64,000 nucleotides of DNA from Lysobacterales bacterium (GTDB taxonomy: Bacteria > Pseudomonadota > Gammaproteobacteria > Xanthomonadales > SZUA-5): contig JALHMH010000005.1 in assembly GCA_022844165.1 (NCBI GenBank), forward strand, positions 114,339-178,338, in the 5' to 3' direction. Positions 17,806 to 28,342 of this stretch are shown here, in pieces. Numbering within the stretch: position 1 is the stretch's first letter; each line of letters opens with the position of its first letter. The notes below the pieces were generated by a model that saw only the letters and a program-made list of their open reading frames with translations, was not told where the DNA came from and searched no databases. Position numbers and translations under genes: made by a program.

Positions 17806-18848
17806 TGGTGAATGGTCGGCGCCACCTCGCGCTGTGCGCGCCCGGACACATAGATGCCGATATGGCCACCTTTGAACGCCAACACCGTGTAGTCCTTCGT
17901 GCCGACGATGTTCTTCAGCGGAATCGATGCCGTCGGCGGAACCAGATGGTCCTGCTCGGCGTAAATGTTGAGCACTGGCATCGTGATCTTCTTGGTATCG
18001 ACAGGTTTATCGCCGATCGAAAGGCCACCTTCGATCAACTTGTTTGCCTGATAAAAGTCCTTGATGAACTCACGAAACGCCTGGCCAGCCTGATTGGGCG
18101 AATCGAAAATCCACTTCTCCATCCGTAAGAAGTTCTCGAGTTCGGCTTTGTCGTCGAGGATGTCGACGAGGCCGACGTATTTCTGATGATTGAGACGAAA
18201 CGGTTTGAGCGTCAGGTAACACCAGTTCATCAGATCGCCCGGCACATTGCCCAACGTGTCAACGAACAAGTCGATGTCCATCGCCTGCGTCCAATGCGAC
18301 AGCATGTTGTCCGGCGTGTGGAAATCGACCGGTGTAACCATGGTGATCAGATTCTTCACCTTCTCCGGATAGATCGACGCAAAGCACACCGAAAACGCGC
18401 CACCCTGGCAGATGCCGAGGATGTTGATGGCTTTCAATCCATGGCGCCTGGCCACGACGTCGACGCAGCGCCGGATGTAGCCATTGATGTAATCGTCGAG
18501 AGACAGGCACCGGTCGGCCGCATCGGGATAACCCCAATCGATCAAATACACATCTTCGCCCTGAGCCAGCAAGTTGCGAACCAACGAACGATCCGCTTGA
18601 AGATCGGTCATGAACGGCCGATTGACCAGGGCGTAGACGATCAAGACAGGCGTCTTGTTGCGCGGCGGCTTGTCGCCCTGGAAGCGGTACAGGACCAACT
18701 TGTCCTCGCGGTACACCGCTTCTTTTTCCGTCGCGCCATAGTGCACATCATCGAGCTGCCGCAGCACTTGCGCGCCGTTCGTGAGTTTTTGCGAGTAGCG
18801 TGCGGCTTCGTCGAGCACGGCTTTGGGATCGAATTTGAGCGGGCCCAT
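17784..18848 (-). CDS. phaC: Class III poly(3-hydroxyalkanoate) synthase, catalytic subunit
   Basis: The 354-residue length is typical of class III PhaC, much shorter than class I/II. The lipase-like box GICQGG holds the nucleophile C147, and D300 (AEQDHLVPP) and H329 (GGHIGIYVSG) complete the triad. With PhaE it polymerises hydroxyacyl-CoA into storage granules. phaE lies 2 bp upstream in the same direction, the expected phaE-phaC order. The N-terminal YRFQGDKPPRNKTPVLIVYALVNRPFM is also characteristic. The gene overlaps mtgA at its 3' end. Confidence 0.96.
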   Translation of the reverse strand: MGPLKFDPKAVLDEAARYSQKLTNGAQVLRQLDDVHYGATEKEAVYREDKLVLYRFQGDKPPRNKTPVLIVYALVNRPFMTDLQADRSLVRNLLAQGEDVYLIDWGYPDAADRCLSLDDYINGYIRRCVDVVARRHGLKAINILGICQGGAFSVCFASIYPEKVKNLITMVTPVDFHTPDNMLSHWTQAMDIDLFVDTLGNVPGDLMNWCYLTLKPFRLNHQKYVGLVDILDDKAELENFLRMEKWIFDSPNQAGQAFREFIKDFYQANKLIEGGLSIGDKPVDTKKITMPVLNIYAEQDHLVPPTASIPLKNIVGTKDYTVLAFKGGHIGIYVSGRAQREVAPTIHQWLSARA

Positions 18849-18850
18849 GC

Positions 18851-19885
18851 TTATTTGCTCCGTTTTGCGGGTTGTGCGGTCTTAACTGCAGCCTTGACGA
18901 CCGGCTTGGGTGGTGTCCTGGTTCTGGCAGGCGTCGTGGGTTTTGCCGAGGCTCTGGACTTTGCTGGAGCAGCGGCTTTTGCCGGCACTGGTGCTTCGGC
19001 GGGCGCTTTCGAATCGACCTGACTGGATGGGTTCCTTACCCCTTCCTCGAGTGCCGCCACGCGCCGCCTTAACTCATGCAATCGCTGATGCACGGTATCC
19101 AATTCACTACGTCCGGGCATGCCGAGTGCTGCCGTTTGCCGCTCCACATCCGCTTGCACTAACTGCCGCACGCGCATTTGCGCGTTGACCATCGCACCGT
19201 AAACTTCCCGGAATTCATCGGAGAGCGCTACGTCTGCGTAGCCTTCTTCGGCCGCGTCGATGTACACATCGTACAAAGCACGAAAATGACTGATTTCGCG
19301 GCCTGGCTCACTGCGCTCAGCCAGTTTACTCTCGAAACGATCGAACCCGATTCGAGTCGCTTTCATCATCAACTCGTTGTAGCGGTTGTTCTGTTCCTGA
19401 TACTCGGCAACCGCGCGCACCAAGGCTTGCGCCCGCTCTTGCGATTCGCGCGCATAACCAAAGGCTGGTAACGAAAGCAACGACTGCAATTCTTGTTTGA
19501 TTGGACCGGCTTGTTTCTGCCACTCGCCAAACAGTGCCTCGAATCCTCGAGCTCCCTCATGGTTGACCGAGCGCAACGCATCGAGCACTGGATTGCCAGG
19601 CGCCATCGAGGAAAATCCTTGCTCCACTGCTTTGCGAATCGCTGCGGGCGAAAAGGCGTCGGCAGCACCCCCGCCCATTTGCGAAAAAACGCCCTGCATG
19701 AAGTCGGTGAACTGCTTGGCACCGCCGACCAGCTTTTCTACCGTATCGTTGGCAGAGCCACCACCCATTGCCTGCTGCCACGCCCTAAGGCCATCGTTCG
19801 CCCCCACGCTACGTGTGGCGTCCATCCAACCCTTCAACAGCTGTTGCTGCATTTCCTGCCAATCCGGCAATGCGTTCTGCGCCAC
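18851..19885 (-). CDS. phaE: Class III PHA synthase subunit PhaE
   Basis: The 344-residue protein begins with DWQEMQQQLLKGWMDATR and contains the helical PHA_synth_III_E core (about 80-240), including YNELMMKATRIGFDRFESKL and ALYDVYIDAAEEGYADVA. PhaE lacks catalytic residues and activates PhaC in a heteromer. A coiled-coil segment (about 255-280) is followed by an Ala/Pro/Lys-rich tail (about 285-344) that is low-complexity and basic, possibly for binding DNA or the granule surface. The GTG start has GGAG eight bases upstream. Adjacency to phaC confirms the assignment. Confidence 0.92.
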   Translation of the reverse strand: MAQNALPDWQEMQQQLLKGWMDATRSVGANDGLRAWQQAMGGGSANDTVEKLVGGAKQFTDFMQGVFSQMGGGAADAFSPAAIRKAVEQGFSSMAPGNPVLDALRSVNHEGARGFEALFGEWQKQAGPIKQELQSLLSLPAFGYARESQERAQALVRAVAEYQEQNNRYNELMMKATRIGFDRFESKLAERSEPGREISHFRALYDVYIDAAEEGYADVALSDEFREVYGAMVNAQMRVRQLVQADVERQTAALGMPGRSELDTVHQRLHELRRRVAALEEGVRNPSSQVDSKAPAEAPVPAKAAAPAKSRASAKPTTPARTRTPPKPVVKAAVKTAQPAKRSK

Positions 19886-19968
19886 GGCAATGACTCCGTT
19901 GGTTGAGTTGGCGCGGATGTTAGTGCAGTACTTTGTCGTTTGCGAGAACGGCGTTGTCGCCGATGTCG

Positions 19969-21501
19969 CTATCCTTGCGCCAGATGCCTGGCCTGGCGCG
20001 GCGGCGTGCTACTTTGGACTTTGCTTCTCGGTGCCGGAAGCGGCGTGTCGCTGCGGTCGAAGGCCAGGCGCGAGCGTCCACCCTGATTTCGATAGTCACA
20101 AATTAGTGCATGCTCCGTTGCCGCCAACATCTCTGGCCACAAAGCAGCGACACCATTGCGTATCAGCACAATAAGCCGCTCATGGGCAATCGAATGCGAT
20201 TGGCCGCTTGCGGCAAAGATGGCATCGCTGATCGCCAGAAAGCGAGCGAACGGCGACGTACCTAACAACAAGGGCAGCGTGCGCGAGAATCGCGCCGAAT
20301 TGGCGATCAGGTCCCAAAAGCGCGCAAAACGATTGAGGCGCTGAAACGTCGGGAAGTCAATCGTATTGGTGCTCAACACGGTGTAAGGCGGATCTGGCGA
20401 AAAGCGCAAATCGAAAGCTTCTGCGTGGCGCGCGATTGGCGCACCCCGAAGACGCTTGAGAATGCCGAACTGAATCTCCTGGGGATTCAATGCGACCAGC
20501 CGATCGAACCCCTGGGCAAACTGTACCAGCGTCTCGCCCGGCAGGCCGGCGATCAAATCGACATGCAAATGGGCATGCGATTGTTCGCGCAACCAGCGCA
20601 GATTCTCCTCGGCGACATCGTTCTTCTGGCGCCTGGAGATGCGCGCCTGTATCTCGGGATCGAAAGTCTGGATGCCAATTTCGAACTGCAATAAGCCAGG
20701 CGGAAACAGCGCAATCCTCGACTTGAGGCGCTCCGGCAAATGATCGGGGATCAGCTCGAAATGTGCAAACGGGGGATCGCTCGGGCAGGCCTCGATTTTC
20801 GCCAGGAAGAACTCGAGGATAGCCAACGAGGTATCCACCTTCAAATTGAAGGTTCGATCGACGAACTTGAAGTGCCGGGCGCCAAGCTCGTAGAGCCGAT
20901 CCAGCTCGCGCAAGAACGGATCGAGTGGGAACGGCCATGCAGTTTTGTCTAGTGCGGAGAGGCAAAACTCGCACTTGAACGGGCAACCGCGCGACGCTTC
21001 GACGTAGATGTGGCGACGCCTTGCATCCTCGGCCGAGTACTCGGCATACGGCATTACCAGCGTCTCCAGCGGCGGCTGTTTGCCGGCAATCAGTTTCGCA
21101 TCGGGCGGATGACCGTTCAGCACATCTGCGGCCAGCTCCGCAAAACTGACATCACCCCAGCCCGTGATCACATAATCCGCCAGCGCGACGATGCGCTGAT
21201 TCTCTACTTCATAGCTGACCTCGGGCCCACCGATCACGATGACCATCTGCGGCGCGAGAACCTTCAGTTGCGCCACCAATCGCGTGGTTTCTTCGACATT
21301 CCAGATATACACACCGAATCCGATCAACTTTGGACCTGAGGCCAGCAGGCGCTCCGCCATTTGTTCGGTGCGCTGGCCGAGGACGAACTCAATGATTTCG
21401 GAGCGCTCGCGAAGCGCGTGCAAGTTGGCTCGCAAGTAACGCAGCCCGAGCGCCGCGTGAACGAAACGAGCATTGATCGTGCAAAGAACGATATCGGTCA
21501 T
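19969..21501 (-). CDS. B12-binding-domain radical SAM protein
   Basis: The 510-residue protein has an N-terminal cobalamin-binding-like domain (about 1-140, with GFGVYIWNVEE and IGGPEVSYE) and a radical SAM core whose cluster motif CPFKCEFC supplies C173, C177 and C180. The C-terminal third matches the DUF4080-type extension of this family. It probably performs a radical methylation or rearrangement; the substrate is unknown. The ATG at 21501 begins the conserved MTDIVLCTINARFVHA start; a 12-codon extension exists. It diverges from the hybrid kinase gene with 62 bp between and is separated from phaE by 83 bp. Confidence 0.88.
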   Translation of the reverse strand: MTDIVLCTINARFVHAALGLRYLRANLHALRERSEIIEFVLGQRTEQMAERLLASGPKLIGFGVYIWNVEETTRLVAQLKVLAPQMVIVIGGPEVSYEVENQRIVALADYVITGWGDVSFAELAADVLNGHPPDAKLIAGKQPPLETLVMPYAEYSAEDARRRHIYVEASRGCPFKCEFCLSALDKTAWPFPLDPFLRELDRLYELGARHFKFVDRTFNLKVDTSLAILEFFLAKIEACPSDPPFAHFELIPDHLPERLKSRIALFPPGLLQFEIGIQTFDPEIQARISRRQKNDVAEENLRWLREQSHAHLHVDLIAGLPGETLVQFAQGFDRLVALNPQEIQFGILKRLRGAPIARHAEAFDLRFSPDPPYTVLSTNTIDFPTFQRLNRFARFWDLIANSARFSRTLPLLLGTSPFARFLAISDAIFAASGQSHSIAHERLIVLIRNGVAALWPEMLAATEHALICDYRNQGGRSRLAFDRSDTPLPAPRSKVQSSTPPRQARHLAQG

Positions 21502-21563
21502 CGTCCAAGTATGGCGGACATTGTCGACGTGCGACATGCCATTCCAGGCAGTAGACTCTGACG

Positions 21564-23912
21564 ATGAACAGTTATCGGTGGTTTTTCGTCGGAGTCATGC
21601 TCGCTTTGCCGATGCAGGCAATGGGAGAGATCGATGCGCCTGTTGAACGTCACCCATTAGAGTTGAAGGCCCTCACTGAACCCGATACCGTGCTCGCCCA
21701 GCTGCCAGGGGCCATCGTCGAATCCCAAGCCGCCGGACAAACCCGCCAGGTGTTACTGCTGAACCTCGCAAAAGCGAATGCCTGCCGCGTTGTCGCCGAC
21801 TGGCACTGCCAGCGTGACGCTGGCGCCGAAGCGGCACTTGTCGCAGAGAAGATTGGCGAACCGCTGCTGCAAGTTCGAGGGCTGATCGCTGAAAGCCGAG
21901 GCCGCGCCTCGATGCAGGACTATTCGCGCGCCGAACAGCTGTTGGCCAAGGCCGAATCGATACTCAGGGCGACGCCATCATCGGAATTGTCGGCCGATGT
22001 GATGCTTGCTTATTCGTCCATCAGCTCCGTGATTGGCAAACACGAAATCGCCATTTCGTACGCCGAACGTGGTCTGGCGCTCCTGAAAGGCGATCACGCC
22101 ATGCCGATGCAGGCACGTCTTCTGCGCAATCTGGCGTTTTCCAACGGACTGCTGCAGCGCGTGGGGCTGGCCCGCGACGCAGTGGAGCGCGGGCTGAGGC
22201 TGGCCGATCGTATCGGCGACCCAAAGCTGAGCGCCGAACTGCATATCGAGTCGGCACGACTGGCTCGAATCTCGGGCGACCTCGCAACCGCCGATCGGGA
22301 TGCGCGCGCGGTTCTTGCACTATCGGAACAGTTGCGGAACACACAGTTGGCCGGTCTGGCCTTTGAGCTGCTGGGGCTCAACGCAATGGATGCCCGCGAC
22401 TGGGCCGGCGCACTTGAACAACTCGCGCTTGCGCTGAAGTCGTTTCAACAACTTGGTTTGCAGCGCGACGAGCTACGCGTCTCACGCGCGATCCTCACGG
22501 CCAGTCTCGACTCAGGCGTCCGCATCGAAGAACTGGAGGAGGTGCTTCGACGCTTCCTGGTATTGCTCAATCGCATCAACGATCGAGATCGTGCGCAAGC
22601 TGCTGACGATTTCGAGGCGCGGGTTCGTTATGCAGAACAACGTTTGGAAATGGTCCGCCTGGAGAGCGAGGCCGAAGTCGCAAGGGCCGGCACGGAACAA
22701 CTCAGAGCCGAAGCCAAGGTCAATCGCACCCTGATCGCCCTCTCTTTGATGATTGTCGCTGCACTGGCGATGTTCTTCTTGCTGCAACGAAGAGCCAACC
22801 GGCGCCTGCGCGCTTCCATCGAGTTGCGTTCGCGAGCGCTCACGCAAACCAGTCATGAGCTGCGCAACCCCATCGCCGGCATTATCGGGCTGACCGAGTT
22901 GCTCGCAAACACGCACTTGTCGCCGCAACAATCGCAAATGATCAAGGCCATTCGCGGCGCTGGCGGCACCTTGGGAAACCTGGCGCAGGATCTTCTGGAT
23001 CGCGGGCGTATCGAAGCCGGTCGGCTATCGTTGGCGTTTGAGCCCAGTTCGGTCATATCGATCGCACAATCGCTCCATGAGCTGCACCTGCCCATCGCTC
23101 GCGGCAAAGGACTAGAGCTGAAGTTATTTTTGTCCGATGACTTGCCGCCGCAAATATCGATCGATCCGCACCGCCTGCAACAAGTCCTCGCGAACTTGAT
23201 CGGCAACAGTCTGAAATTCACTTCAAGCGGTGTGGTGACGCTTGCGGTGAGACGGCTCAATCCGGCACCAGATGGGCGCGTCCGAATCATCTTCTCGGTT
23301 TCCGATACCGGTCCTGGGATGGCGGCCGATGAACTACAGACCTTGTTCGAACCGTTCGCTAAAGGGGCAGCCGGCCACCGACACCGCTCGGGAGCGGGAT
23401 TGGGCCTGGCCATATCAAATGACCTGGTGACCTTGATGGGCGGAAAACTGACCGTCACCAGCGAACCGGGCCGCGGCACTGAGTTCAGTTTCCGATTGGA
23501 CGCGGCAATCGTCGAATCTCCGCCTGGCCCAGTGTCAGCACCGTCCGCCGTGGGCTTGGGCGTATCTGCCCTGGTTGTCGACGATGACGATGACTGCGCT
23601 CTGGTCGTGAGCAGTCATTTGTCGATGCTGGGCTGCAAAGTCGATGTCGCTGGGTCGTCCGAAGGTGCGATGCAGCGCGTCAACGACGCCAATTACGACC
23701 TGATCATGATCGATGTTGAACTGCCCGACGGCCATGGGCCGGATCTGGTTGCGCTGCTTCGGGCTTTAGGCGAGCGTACTTTGAATGCGCGAATCGCGAT
23801 TCTATCGGCGCATCAGCCCCCAACCAGACTCCCGGCCGGCGTTGATTTATGGCTGACCAAACCAGCACAAATTGAACGGCTTGCCGCGCTGGTTGCCGAT
23901 GTGAAGCGCTAA
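21564..23912 (+). CDS. Hybrid sensor histidine kinase with TPR-like periplasmic region and receiver domain
   Basis: The 782-residue protein has a signal peptide (1-21), a helical TPR-like sensor region (about 30-380), one membrane helix (about 389-409), a HisKA domain with phospho-acceptor H431 in SHELRNP, a HATPase domain (N box [22 protein letters not shown]), and a C-terminal receiver with acceptor D717 (MIDVELPDG). Such TPR-sensor hybrids occur in Xanthomonadales. There is no adjacent response regulator or Hpt gene. A TAGACT element ends 7 bp before the ATG and there is no Shine-Dalgarno sequence, so the message might be nearly leaderless. It diverges from the radical SAM gene. Confidence 0.9.
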   Translation: MNSYRWFFVGVMLALPMQAMGEIDAPVERHPLELKALTEPDTVLAQLPGAIVESQAAGQTRQVLLLNLAKANACRVVADWHCQRDAGAEAALVAEKIGEPLLQVRGLIAESRGRASMQDYSRAEQLLAKAESILRATPSSELSADVMLAYSSISSVIGKHEIAISYAERGLALLKGDHAMPMQARLLRNLAFSNGLLQRVGLARDAVERGLRLADRIGDPKLSAELHIESARLARISGDLATADRDARAVLALSEQLRNTQLAGLAFELLGLNAMDARDWAGALEQLALALKSFQQLGLQRDELRVSRAILTASLDSGVRIEELEEVLRRFLVLLNRINDRDRAQAADDFEARVRYAEQRLEMVRLESEAEVARAGTEQLRAEAKVNRTLIALSLMIVAALAMFFLLQRRANRRLRASIELRSRALTQTSHELRNPIAGIIGLTELLANTHLSPQQSQMIKAIRGAGGTLGNLAQDLLDRGRIEAGRLSLAFEPSSVISIAQSLHELHLPIARGKGLELKLFLSDDLPPQISIDPHRLQQVLANLIGNSLKFTSSGVVTLAVRRLNPAPDGRVRIIFSVSDTGPGMAADELQTLFEPFAKGAAGHRHRSGAGLGLAISNDLVTLMGGKLTVTSEPGRGTEFSFRLDAAIVESPPGPVSAPSAVGLGVSALVVDDDDDCALVVSSHLSMLGCKVDVAGSSEGAMQRVNDANYDLIMIDVELPDGHGPDLVALLRALGERTLNARIAILSAHQPPTRLPAGVDLWLTKPAQIERLAALVADVKR

Positions 23913-23950
23913 TCGCCTATGCTCCGCGCGTTTTCCGCCGGAAGCCGACC

Positions 23951-24982
23951 ATGACCCAATCCGCTCCGATGACCTATCGCGATGCTGGCGTTGATATCGA
24001 TGCTGGAAATTCGCTGGTTGAGCGCATCAAACCGCTCGTCAAGCGCACGATGAGACCAGAGGTGCTGGCCGGCGTCGGCGGTTTTGGCGCATCGGTGCGC
24101 GTCCCGCTCGAGAAGTACCGAGAGCCCGTGATGGTTTCCGGAACCGATGGCGTCGGGACCAAACTGAAGCTGGCGCAGCAACTCGGCCGGCACGACACGA
24201 TTGGCATCGACCTCGTCGCGATGTGCGTGAACGATGTACTTGTGCAGGGCGCTGAGCCCATTTTCTTCCTCGATTACTTTGCCACGGGCAAGCTGGATGT
24301 AGACGTGGCTGCCAGCGTCGTTGGCGGCATCGCCGCCGGTTGCGCCGAATCTGGTTGTGCACTCGTGGGTGGAGAGACGGCAGAGATGCCGGATATGTAT
24401 CCGCCGGGCGAGTACGATCTGGCGGGGTTCTGTGTCGGTCTGGTCGAGCGCAGCAAGATGCTCGATGGCTCCAGAGTCCGAGCCGGGCAGGCTCTCGTGG
24501 GCATCGAAAGCAGCGGTCCGCACTCAAACGGCTACTCTCTAATTCGCAAGATCCTGGCGCACTCGGGCAGTGATCTTTGTACAGATCTTGACGGGCGCAC
24601 GCTCGCCGATGCGCTGATGGCTCCGACCCGGCTTTACGTGCGGCCCGTTTTGAAATTGTTGGAGGTCTTACCGGTCGCGGCCATGGCGCACATCACCGGT
24701 GGTGGTCTGAGCGAGAACATCGTGCGCGTGATTCCCAACGGCCTTTGTATCGAGGTGGACGCCTCAGCGTGGCACATGCCGCCCGTATTCGCCTGGCTCC
24801 AGGCGCAGGGAAACGTTGAACGCAGCGAAATGTGGCGCACGTTCAACTGTGGAATCGGCTTTGTCCTGGTGCTTGACGAAACGTCTGTTGCGACGGCAAT
24901 CGAGATGTTGGCTACCGATGGCCTTGCCGCGTGGCGAATCGGCAGCGTCACCACTGGCGCCGAACGGATCATGATTCGCTGA
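23951..24982 (+). CDS. purM: Phosphoribosylformylglycinamidine cyclo-ligase (AIR synthetase)
   Basis: The 343-residue enzyme converts FGAM to AIR with ATP in purine synthesis. The family features are clear: [13 protein letters not shown], the ATP-binding segment [32 protein letters not shown], and [13 protein letters not shown] precedes the ATG, and TATGCT at 23917-23922 is a possible -10. The stop codon overlaps the purN start by one base (TGATG), indicating translational coupling. This purM-purN-DUF3108 order is usual in related gammaproteobacteria. Confidence 0.97.
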   Translation: MTQSAPMTYRDAGVDIDAGNSLVERIKPLVKRTMRPEVLAGVGGFGASVRVPLEKYREPVMVSGTDGVGTKLKLAQQLGRHDTIGIDLVAMCVNDVLVQGAEPIFFLDYFATGKLDVDVAASVVGGIAAGCAESGCALVGGETAEMPDMYPPGEYDLAGFCVGLVERSKMLDGSRVRAGQALVGIESSGPHSNGYSLIRKILAHSGSDLCTDLDGRTLADALMAPTRLYVRPVLKLLEVLPVAAMAHITGGGLSENIVRVIPNGLCIEVDASAWHMPPVFAWLQAQGNVERSEMWRTFNCGIGFVLVLDETSVATAIEMLATDGLAAWRIGSVTTGAERIMIR

Positions 24983-25545
24983 TGCGCCTGGCTGTTCTGC
25001 TGTCCGGTCGCGGCAGCAATTTACAGGCATTGATCGATGCCGCCCGTGTCGATTTGCCCGTTGAAATCGTGCTGGCGATGAGCGACCGCCCGTGTGCCGG
25101 AATCGATCTTGCACGCACGGCTGGATTGAAGGCCGTGATCGTCGATCGAAGTGCCTGTTCGTCGAAAGACCAGTTCGAATCCGCCCTGAATTCGCACCTA
25201 GCTGCGATCGAGCCGGATCTGATTGTCCTGGCTGGGTTCATGCGAGTGCTGAGCGCCAAGTTTGTGGCGCCATGGGCGAACCGGATCATCAACATTCACC
25301 CATCGTTGTTGCCCAAGTACCCGGGCTTAGATACCCACGTACGCGTTCTGGCCAACCAGGATGCCGAACATGGCGCCACTGTGCACTATGTGACTGCCGA
25401 ACTCGATGCCGGCCCACCGCTTGCGCAGGTTCGGATGCCGGTGCTGCCCGGCGACACACCACAATCCCTCGCCGCACGGCTGTTGCCGTTGGAACATCGA
25501 CTGCTTGTCGATGTTGTTGGGCAACTGGCGGCCAATCGTCGCTGA
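24982..25545 (+). CDS. purN: Phosphoribosylglycinamide formyltransferase
   Basis: The 187-residue enzyme transfers a formyl group from 10-formyl-tetrahydrofolate to GAR. The catalytic residues N104, H106 (INIHPSLLP) and D142 are present at positions matching E. coli PurN, and the N-terminus LAVLLSGRGSNLQALIDA is the GAR-binding region. It starts in the TGATG overlap with purM. The folate substrate links it to folC at 29.3 kb. Confidence 0.97.
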   Translation: MRLAVLLSGRGSNLQALIDAARVDLPVEIVLAMSDRPCAGIDLARTAGLKAVIVDRSACSSKDQFESALNSHLAAIEPDLIVLAGFMRVLSAKFVAPWANRIINIHPSLLPKYPGLDTHVRVLANQDAEHGATVHYVTAELDAGPPLAQVRMPVLPGDTPQSLAARLLPLEHRLLVDVVGQLAANRR

Positions 25546-25603
25546 CAATTCTGTACCAGCGTTCATTGAGTCGGTCCAAATAAACGTACTTCAACGCAAG
25601 TTC

Positions 25604-26356
25604 ATGCCCTCATTGGTGAAATCAACGCATCGTCACTGCCGGGCCAAGATCATGCAGGCCGCCATGTTGTTTCTAGGTCTCGTTACAACCGCCTCCTTCG
25701 CGTCGGAGCCTTTTTCAGCCGGCTTTGATGTTTCGCGAAACGGCAAGGCCCTCGGCACGATGGAAATGTCCTTGACCGAGACCACGCCCGGCAACCTTGA
25801 GTTTGTGAGCCGTTCCGAAGGAACTGAGGGCATGGCTGGCCTGCTCGCCGCAACAATCGAAGAACGCTCTTGGCTGCGCCGCAGCGAATTTGGTTTTGCG
25901 ACGATTCGCTATCGGTACGTTCAGAAAATGGTCGGACGCAAGCGCGAACGCGCGTTGGACATCACCGACGATGGCAAGATTGTTGAGAGCGAACGCGATG
26001 ATCAATGGAACTACCGAGCATCTGGGGATGTGCTGGACCGTCATGCAGCGGTTCTAGGCGTCGCCAAAAAGCTGGCGGCGGGCGCCAGCAAGGGCTCAGT
26101 CTTGTCGATCGATGTGGCTATGCGCGGTGAGGTAGAGGCATGGCGGTTCCTTGTCGTGGGTCATGAAACAGTGCAAACCAGCTATGGCGAGGTCGATGCC
26201 GTACGAGTGGAACGCATTCGCGCCAACGCCAATCGCCACACCGTCAGCTGGCATTCGCCGCGGCACAGCTTTATGCCCGTCAAAGTCGAACAGACGGAAC
26301 CGGATGGGGAGCTTTTGACCACGGTTCTAAAACGCTTTGCGTCAGTGTCGCAGTAA
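25604..26356 (+). CDS. DUF3108 family exported protein
   Basis: The 250-residue protein has a basic n-region and hydrophobic core (signal peptide ending near SFA-SEPF), then a DUF3108 fold (about residues 40-245) with alternating strands such as AGFDVSRNGKALGTMEMSLTE and KVEQTEPDGELLTTVLKRF. It is probably periplasmic; the function is unknown. The ATG at 25604 is preferred because it includes the positively charged n-region; ATG 25652 is the alternative. It lies 58 bp after purN in the same direction, a recurrent linkage. Confidence 0.82.
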   Translation: MPSLVKSTHRHCRAKIMQAAMLFLGLVTTASFASEPFSAGFDVSRNGKALGTMEMSLTETTPGNLEFVSRSEGTEGMAGLLAATIEERSWLRRSEFGFATIRYRYVQKMVGRKRERALDITDDGKIVESERDDQWNYRASGDVLDRHAAVLGVAKKLAAGASKGSVLSIDVAMRGEVEAWRFLVVGHETVQTSYGEVDAVRVERIRANANRHTVSWHSPRHSFMPVKVEQTEPDGELLTTVLKRFASVSQ

Positions 26357-26373
26357 GCGGGCACGCGCTGCGT

Positions 26374-26919
26374 TCACTCGACGATAACGCTCCTGGCAGC
26401 TATATCGCTGCCCTGCCCTTTCACCAGCCCCTTAACGACCTGAAACAGGCTCCGCTGTGCGCTTGGCGCGCGGCTTGTCTTGATCTCCAGGTGGGCCTGG
26501 CGGACCAACTGCCGGAGATGATGGCGATCAGCAGCGGGGAACTGAGCGACAAGCTGGTTCAATGCATCGTCCCCCTCTTCGATCAGGCGTTTGCGCCAAT
26601 CTTCGATCAGGTGCAGCTCTGCCGTTTCTTTGCGACGTTCCTCAATGGGCTGATCGACAACGGCACGAATCGGATCCAGATCTTCGATTTTTCGCAACTT
26701 TTTCGCCAGGAAATGCACCTGACGTTTATGCGCAATGTGCGATGTGATGCGCTGAGCATCCTTCACTGCGTCCAGGATCGACTCCTCCAGAGGTACGCGT
26801 TTTAGTTGCGATGCCGTCATTGCAACCAACTTTTCCGCCAACTCCAATACGCCCAGAGCGTCTCGACGACGCTGACTGCGCGAGGGTTCATCGAATTGCT
26901 CGTTCTCATCGTCTCGCAT
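26374..26919 (-). CDS. darP: DarP (YjgA) ribosome-associated 50S assembly protein
   Basis: The 181-residue, highly charged helical protein matches the DarP/YjgA (DUF615) family: SQRRRDALGVLELAEKLVAM, the central ITSHIAHKRQVHFLAKKLRK and the C-terminal RQLVRQAHLEIKTSRAPSAQRSLF. DarP binds late 50S precursors. It diverges from pmbA with a 40-bp gap, the arrangement conserved in proteobacteria, which supports the call. Its 3' end is convergent with the DUF3108 gene, 17 bp apart. Confidence 0.93.
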   Translation of the reverse strand: MRDDENEQFDEPSRSQRRRDALGVLELAEKLVAMTASQLKRVPLEESILDAVKDAQRITSHIAHKRQVHFLAKKLRKIEDLDPIRAVVDQPIEERRKETAELHLIEDWRKRLIEEGDDALNQLVAQFPAADRHHLRQLVRQAHLEIKTSRAPSAQRSLFQVVKGLVKGQGSDIAARSVIVE

Positions 26920-26959
26920 CGCGTAGCCTTGCGTTCTTCCCGGATGCCGAACAATAGCG

Positions 26960-28342
26960 ATGAATGCGATGCTTGCCGAACCTTCTTTGGCGCCACCGAC
27001 CCAAGCCCTCGACGATTTGTCTACCGTTGCCGCGGACGCCGTTCGTCAGTGCCAATCCCGCGGCGCCGACCAGGTCGAGGTCAGTGTTTCGGTCGAGCAG
27101 GGCCTGAGCGTCAACGTGCGCCTCGGCGACGTCGAGACCTTGGAACACACCAAAGACCGGGGCCTGTCGTTGACGGTGTACATTGGCGGACGCAAAGGGT
27201 CCGCCAGCACAGCGGATCTGAAACCGGCGTCGCTGCGCATGACCATCGAACAAGCGCTGGCGATCGCCCGGCACACCGAAATCGACGCCGCTGCCGGTTT
27301 GGCCGATGCCGCAGAGATGGCTCAGACCTTCCCCGATCTCGATTTGTGGCACCCATCCAGAATAAGTGCAGACCAGGCGATCGAGCTTGCGCTTCGCTGC
27401 GAAGCGGCGGCGCTGAGCGACCCGCGGATCCGCAATAGCGAAGGCGCCGGCGTCTCCGTGTCGCGCGCTTACGGGATTTACGCCAACAGTCACGGATTCG
27501 TTGGCCGTGAGATGGGTACGCGGCACTCGTTGCAATGCTCCGTGTTGGCCGGGCCGGACGAAGCGATGCAGCGCGACTACCACTATAGCCTCGGACGTGG
27601 TTTCGATGAGTTGATGGACGCCGAAGCGCTCGGCCGGGAAACCGCACGGCGCACGATCGCGCGAATCGGGGCTCGCTCTCTTGCGCCGCAAAAAACACCG
27701 GCAATCCTCGATGCGGAAGTTGCGCGCGGCTTCTTTGGACACTTGGTCAGCGCGGTCAGCGGCGGCTCACTGTACCGTAAGGCGAGTTTCTTACTGGATG
27801 CGGTTGGGCAGTCGATTTTCCCGTCATGGATGCAAATAACCGAGGCGCCGCGCCTGCGTCGCGCCCTGGGTTCTGCCGTATTCGACGACGATGGTCTGGC
27901 CACTCGCGAACAAGCGCTGGTTGAGCATGGCGTGTTGACACGCTACGTGTTGTCGACTTACTCGGCGCGGAAGCTTGGACTCCGCTCGACTGCCAACGCG
28001 GGCGGCATCCACAACCTGATCGTGACTCCGAATGCAGGTTCGTTGGACGAGTTGTTTCGCGCCATGGGCCGCGGCCTTTACGTCACCGAACTGCTTGGAC
28101 AAGGTGTCAGCCTCATCACGGGCGACTACTCGCGGGGCGCTGCTGGCTATTGGATCGAGAACGGCGAGATCGCCTATCCAGTGCATGAGATCACCATCGC
28201 CGGCAATTTGCGCCAGATGTTCTCCGATCTGATTGCCGTCGGCTCCGATGTCGACCTGCGCGGCAACATCCGTACCGGACCGGTTTGGCTCGCACAATTG
28301 AGCATTGCCGGACAAAGCGCAGAGGACCTGAGCGATGACTGA
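26960..28342 (+). CDS. pmbA: Metalloprotease-like TldE/PmbA
   Basis: The 460-residue protein fits the U62 family (TldE/PmbA). Characteristic segments include VEVSVSVEQGLSVNVRLGDVETLEHTKDRGLSLTVYIG near the N-terminus, AEVARGFFGHLVSAVSGGSLYRKASFLLDAVGQ, and the C-terminal GAAGYWIENGEIAYPVHEITIAGNL. PmbA with TldD degrades or matures peptides such as microcin B17 and CcdA; TldD carries the zinc site, which PmbA lacks, and tldD is not in this window. The gene overlaps the following isoaspartyl peptidase gene by 8 bp. Confidence 0.95.
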   Translation: MNAMLAEPSLAPPTQALDDLSTVAADAVRQCQSRGADQVEVSVSVEQGLSVNVRLGDVETLEHTKDRGLSLTVYIGGRKGSASTADLKPASLRMTIEQALAIARHTEIDAAAGLADAAEMAQTFPDLDLWHPSRISADQAIELALRCEAAALSDPRIRNSEGAGVSVSRAYGIYANSHGFVGREMGTRHSLQCSVLAGPDEAMQRDYHYSLGRGFDELMDAEALGRETARRTIARIGARSLAPQKTPAILDAEVARGFFGHLVSAVSGGSLYRKASFLLDAVGQSIFPSWMQITEAPRLRRALGSAVFDDDGLATREQALVEHGVLTRYVLSTYSARKLGLRSTANAGGIHNLIVTPNAGSLDELFRAMGRGLYVTELLGQGVSLITGDYSRGAAGYWIENGEIAYPVHEITIAGNLRQMFSDLIAVGSDVDLRGNIRTGPVWLAQLSIAGQSAEDLSDD

